From NCBI GenBank assembly GCA_900765525.1, contig CAAFRY010000317.1:1-8559 (forward strand): 8,559 nt of DNA, given 5' to 3'. A program made the position numbers and the translations under genes. Under the pieces are notes generated by a model, which searched no databases, was not told the DNA's origin, and saw only the letters and a program-made list of their open reading frames with translations. Source of the DNA: an uncultured Blautia sp. (GTDB lineage: Bacteria > Bacillota > Clostridia > Lachnospirales > Lachnospiraceae). This document shows positions 6,626-8,559 of the stretch, piece after piece (within the stretch, counting starts at the first letter, position 1; the number at the start of each line of letters is the position of its first letter).

Positions 6626-6651
6626 ATAAAACAGTAGAGAGGTGAGCAGGC

Positions 6652-6984
6652 ATGAACTTAGATAAATGGAAAACTCAGATAGTGCGTGGTACGCTGGAAT
6701 ACTGCATTCTTCTCATGCTAAATAAGAAAGTTTATTACGGATATGAGATTTTGCAGGAATTGAGTAAGTATCCCATTATTGCTTCTACGGAAAGTACGGT
6801 TTACCCTTTGTTAAGGCGATTGCAAAAGGAGAATTATTTGCAGTCCACTTGGCAGGAGTCCGCTGAGGGGTTACCGCCCAGAAAATATTATTCATTAACC
6901 GCTGAAGGCAAGGAATATCTGCAGGCCATGCGGAATGAATGGAATAATTTATTAAATGCTATGTCTGATTTGAAAGGGGAATAA
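6652..6984 (+). CDS. PadR-family transcriptional repressor
   Basis: 110-residue winged-helix DNA-binding protein of the short PadR subfamily. The opening IVRGTLEYCILLMLNKKVYYGYEILQEL is the typical first part of the domain; TESTVYPLLRRLQKENYLQS (46-65) contains the recognition helix, and the wing is EGLPPRKYYSLTAEGKEYL (72-90). A final helix (91-105) should form the dimer contact. Length and motif order are normal. The ATG at 6652 has a GAGAGGTGA site at 6637-6645. The HAAS membrane protein gene starts 5 bases after the stop and uses a ribosome binding site inside the end of this gene, so expression is coupled. Such PadR proteins commonly respond to cell-envelope or drug stress and repress their own operon; the inverted repeats around the promoter agree with autorepression. 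The ligand is unknown. Confidence 0.92.
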   Translation: MNLDKWKTQIVRGTLEYCILLMLNKKVYYGYEILQELSKYPIIASTESTVYPLLRRLQKENYLQSTWQESAEGLPPRKYYSLTAEGKEYLQAMRNEWNNLLNAMSDLKGE

Positions 6985-6989
6985 AAATT

Positions 6990-7556
6990 ATGAATGCTAT
7001 ATTTGAAAAATATTTAGATACGGTTGATAAATGCTTAAAACCACTTCCTACTTCTGAGAGAGTGGATATTGTAAAAGAAATAAAAGGCTCTATTCTGGAA
7101 ATGGAAAGTGATAATCTTTCAACAGAACAAATTTTAGACAGATTAGGAAAACCAAAAGACCTTGCAAAGGCATATCTTGGTGACTTGCTGTCAAAAGAAA
7201 GCGGATTTAGCTGGAACAGATTTTTAACGGTTTGTGCATTTTATAGTATTGTAGGTTTTTCCGGAATGATTGTTATTCCCTGTCTTGCCATTATTGCCCC
7301 TGTATTTATGGTTTGCGGTATTGCCAGTCCGATTTTACTGGCAATAAAAATGATGGATTATATTTTTCATCTTGGCCTGCCTTTTGTAGAACAGATGGGT
7401 GTATTTACAGGTATCATAGAATTAAATCCTATCATGGAATTTGGTATAGCTCTTGTGATTGGCGTGTTGTTATATCTGGCCGGACGTGCTTCATGGAAGT
7501 TACTGGTTTACTACTGTAAAAAAGTCAGTAAAACAAAAGCTGATTTAGCCATTTAA
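6990..7556 (+). CDS. HAAS-domain (DUF1700-like) integral membrane protein
   Basis: 188-residue membrane protein. The N-terminal 70 residues form a HAAS-type helical domain: an opening helix (FEKYLDTVDKCLKPLP), then SERVDIVKEIKGSILEM, LSTEQILDRLGKPKDLAKAYL, the pattern found in proteins encoded next to PadR repressors. Hydrophobic segments follow at about 78-98, 99-120 and 150-168, with a basic cytoplasmic tail (CKKVSKTKAD). The ATG at 6990 has AAAGGGGA at 6973-6980, inside the padR end. In this family the HAAS domain is thought to act as a sensor or partner that feeds into PadR-controlled transcription; the mechanism is not settled. Many such operons continue with a DUF4097-type gene, but here the plus-strand operon ends and a minus-strand gene follows. 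Base use is clearly more A/T-rich than upstream of 6400. Confidence 0.85.
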   Translation: MNAIFEKYLDTVDKCLKPLPTSERVDIVKEIKGSILEMESDNLSTEQILDRLGKPKDLAKAYLGDLLSKESGFSWNRFLTVCAFYSIVGFSGMIVIPCLAIIAPVFMVCGIASPILLAIKMMDYIFHLGLPFVEQMGVFTGIIELNPIMEFGIALVIGVLLYLAGRASWKLLVYYCKKVSKTKADLAI

Positions 7557-7582
7557 GATAATGGGGGTTTTGTTGTCTTTTG
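7549..7582. terminator. Weak, possibly bidirectional terminator between convergent genes
   Basis: CCATT (7549-7553) pairs with AATGG (7560-7564) around a 6-base loop that holds the stop codon of the HAAS gene, and is followed by GGGTTTTGTTGTCTTTT. On the minus strand the same stem is followed by a 3-pair hairpin and TTTTGTTTT. The stem is short, so termination would be leaky. Confidence 0.3.
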
Positions 7583-7589
7583 ACGAGTA

Positions 7590-8483
7590 TCAAGGACTAC
7601 TGAAACTTCTTGCATAGACTTTAGGTGTCATCCCGGTTCTGCGGCGAAACATTTTGATGAAATAGCTAACGTCACAGAATCCGGCCTGTTCCCCAATTTT
7701 TGTTATACTAAGCTCTGAAGATTCCAGCAGCGCCGCTGCTTTGGATAGCCTGTACTCTAACAGATATTCTGTGATTGTCATGTTCATCATATGTTTAAAA
7801 TAGCGGCAGCATTCATTTCGGCTCATAGACACACTTTTAGCCAGTTCTGTGAGAGAAAATTTTTCTTGGTAATGCCGGTGCAGCCAGCTGATTATATTCA
7901 AAATTTTTTTGGTATCATGTAAGGCAGAGCTGGGCTCTGTACGGTCAAGGAGATTCCCTGCGAATAGAGCCCAAATATCCTGCAAAATATGCTGGGTCTT
8001 CAGGCGAAATGCAGGAGAAGTTTCCGAAAAGTTTTCCGCTATCCATTTTAGTTTGGGAAATATCTCCGCTGTCCAGGTATCTTCCTTGCTAAAAAGAAAA
8101 AAGGGTGTATTACAATTTGCTATAGGGCTATAATATGCCTTGTCATAATAACTATCACGGGCACCATAAAGAATTTCAGGATAGAAAATCAAGGTAAAAT
8201 ATTTAGAAGATTCATACCCCGGCACAGGCTGTATGGAGTGGAGAAACCCTGGCATAATAAAGAAGCCGTCATTTTCTGTAACAATATACTCATGTTCTAA
8301 AACGTTCACTTTTACTGCCCCTTCTGTAATAACTGAAATTTCCACGGTGGGCTGTTTGTGCCAGTTTACAAAACCCTTATGATACTCGCTTAAGTCATCC
8401 TGAGAGAGAATAAGACGAAAGGATTCATCATAGGCTACGATAGCATTCATCTCATCATCCACCAATACCTGACGCATCTCCAT
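7590..8483 (-). CDS. AraC-family transcriptional regulator with cupin sensor domain
   Basis: 297-residue regulator. The N-terminal part (about 20-100) is a cupin-type ligand-binding fold, with NWHKQPTVEISVITEG (40-55) and the turn NDGFFIMPGFLHSIQP (71-86), common in regulators that bind sugars or other small molecules. A helical linker (about 140-190) leads to the C-terminal DNA-binding domain with two helix-turn-helix units: FSLTELAKSVSMSRNECCRYFK (209-230) and LSITKIGEQAGFCDVSYFIKMFRRRTGMTPKVY (258-290), the latter the AraC signature. The ATG at 8483 is preceded on its strand by GAGGAGGG (8491-8498) at a good spacing. It converges on the HAAS gene with 33 bases between the stops, so it is not part of that operon. 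Its target is probably a transport or metabolic gene beyond base 8559, since no candidate is in the window. Family call is firm; ligand unknown. Confidence 0.9.
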   Translation of the reverse strand: MEMRQVLVDDEMNAIVAYDESFRLILSQDDLSEYHKGFVNWHKQPTVEISVITEGAVKVNVLEHEYIVTENDGFFIMPGFLHSIQPVPGYESSKYFTLIFYPEILYGARDSYYDKAYYSPIANCNTPFFLFSKEDTWTAEIFPKLKWIAENFSETSPAFRLKTQHILQDIWALFAGNLLDRTEPSSALHDTKKILNIISWLHRHYQEKFSLTELAKSVSMSRNECCRYFKHMMNMTITEYLLEYRLSKAAALLESSELSITKIGEQAGFCDVSYFIKMFRRRTGMTPKVYARSFSSP

Positions 8484-8500
8484 TTTGTTTCCCTCCTCGC

Positions 8501-8559
8501 AATATAATTATATTTTTTAGGGATATATCTATAGAAAATCAGAAGATTTCAATGATATA
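8501..8559 (-). promoter_or_regulatory. AT-rich upstream region of the AraC gene with palindrome
   Basis: AATATAATTATATT (8501-8514) is a perfect 14-base palindrome and contains a TATAAT on the minus strand (8512 to 8507), a candidate -10 box. No good -35 lies at the right distance; TTGAAA at 8552-8547 is too far for that box. A second short palindrome, GATATATC, is at 8522-8529. AT-rich palindromes arise easily by chance, so this is a weak call. Confidence 0.35.

Larger units (their letters stand above)
6569..6631 (+). repeat. 9-base perfect inverted repeat bracketing the padR promoter
   Basis: TTTTATCGA (6569-6577) and TCGATAAAA (6623-6631) are perfect reverse complements 45 bases apart. 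One half lies upstream of the -35 box and the other at the expected transcription start. The spacing suits a repressor dimer or tetramer that bridges the promoter, probably the PadR encoded next (inference). Confidence 0.55.

Overview
The window looks like a chromosomal segment from a Gram-positive, low-to-mid GC Clostridia-type bacterium, most likely Lachnospiraceae. This rests on the gene families (a paired VWA protein and MoxR-like ATPase, an Agr-like LytTR/GHKL two-component system, DUF3784, DUF3887, PadR plus HAAS), on the strong AGGAGG-type ribosome binding sites and on TTG start use. The assignment is family knowledge plus inference; no marker gene is present.

Layout. (1) Positions 1-2514 hold the 3' part of a VWA-like protein gene (DUF2201 type) followed by a MoxR-like AAA+ ATPase gene, a classic ATPase/VWA pair. 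(2) Positions 2537-6475 hold a promoter, a LytTR response regulator, a GHKL sensor kinase, then three envelope genes: a DUF3784-type membrane protein with a soluble C-terminal domain, a DUF3887-type lipoprotein and a Trp/Met-rich small membrane protein. Spacing is 66-92 bases, all genes are on the plus strand, and the run closes with a strong intrinsic terminator. No internal terminator is visible, so this can be one transcription unit. (3) Positions 6476-7556 are visibly more A/T-rich and hold a well-formed promoter wrapped in inverted repeats, a PadR repressor gene and a HAAS-domain membrane protein gene. (4) Positions 7590-8559 hold, on the minus strand, an AraC-family regulator and its AT-rich upstream region.

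How they may work together. The ATPase probably remodels a target through the VWA partner. The two-component system has the architecture of peptide-pheromone systems, but no pheromone precursor or AgrB-like protease gene is in the window; the three downstream envelope genes are the natural candidates for its output or for accessory sensing parts (inference). PadR probably represses its own promoter and the HAAS gene. The AraC regulator probably controls a gene outside the window.

Nothing here is clearly a new defence or mobile system: no insertion sequence, CRISPR array, tRNA, rRNA or phage gene was seen. The most interesting points are the two-component plus envelope-protein block, the operator layout at the padR promoter, and a pair of hairpins that separates the lipoprotein gene from the small membrane protein gene.
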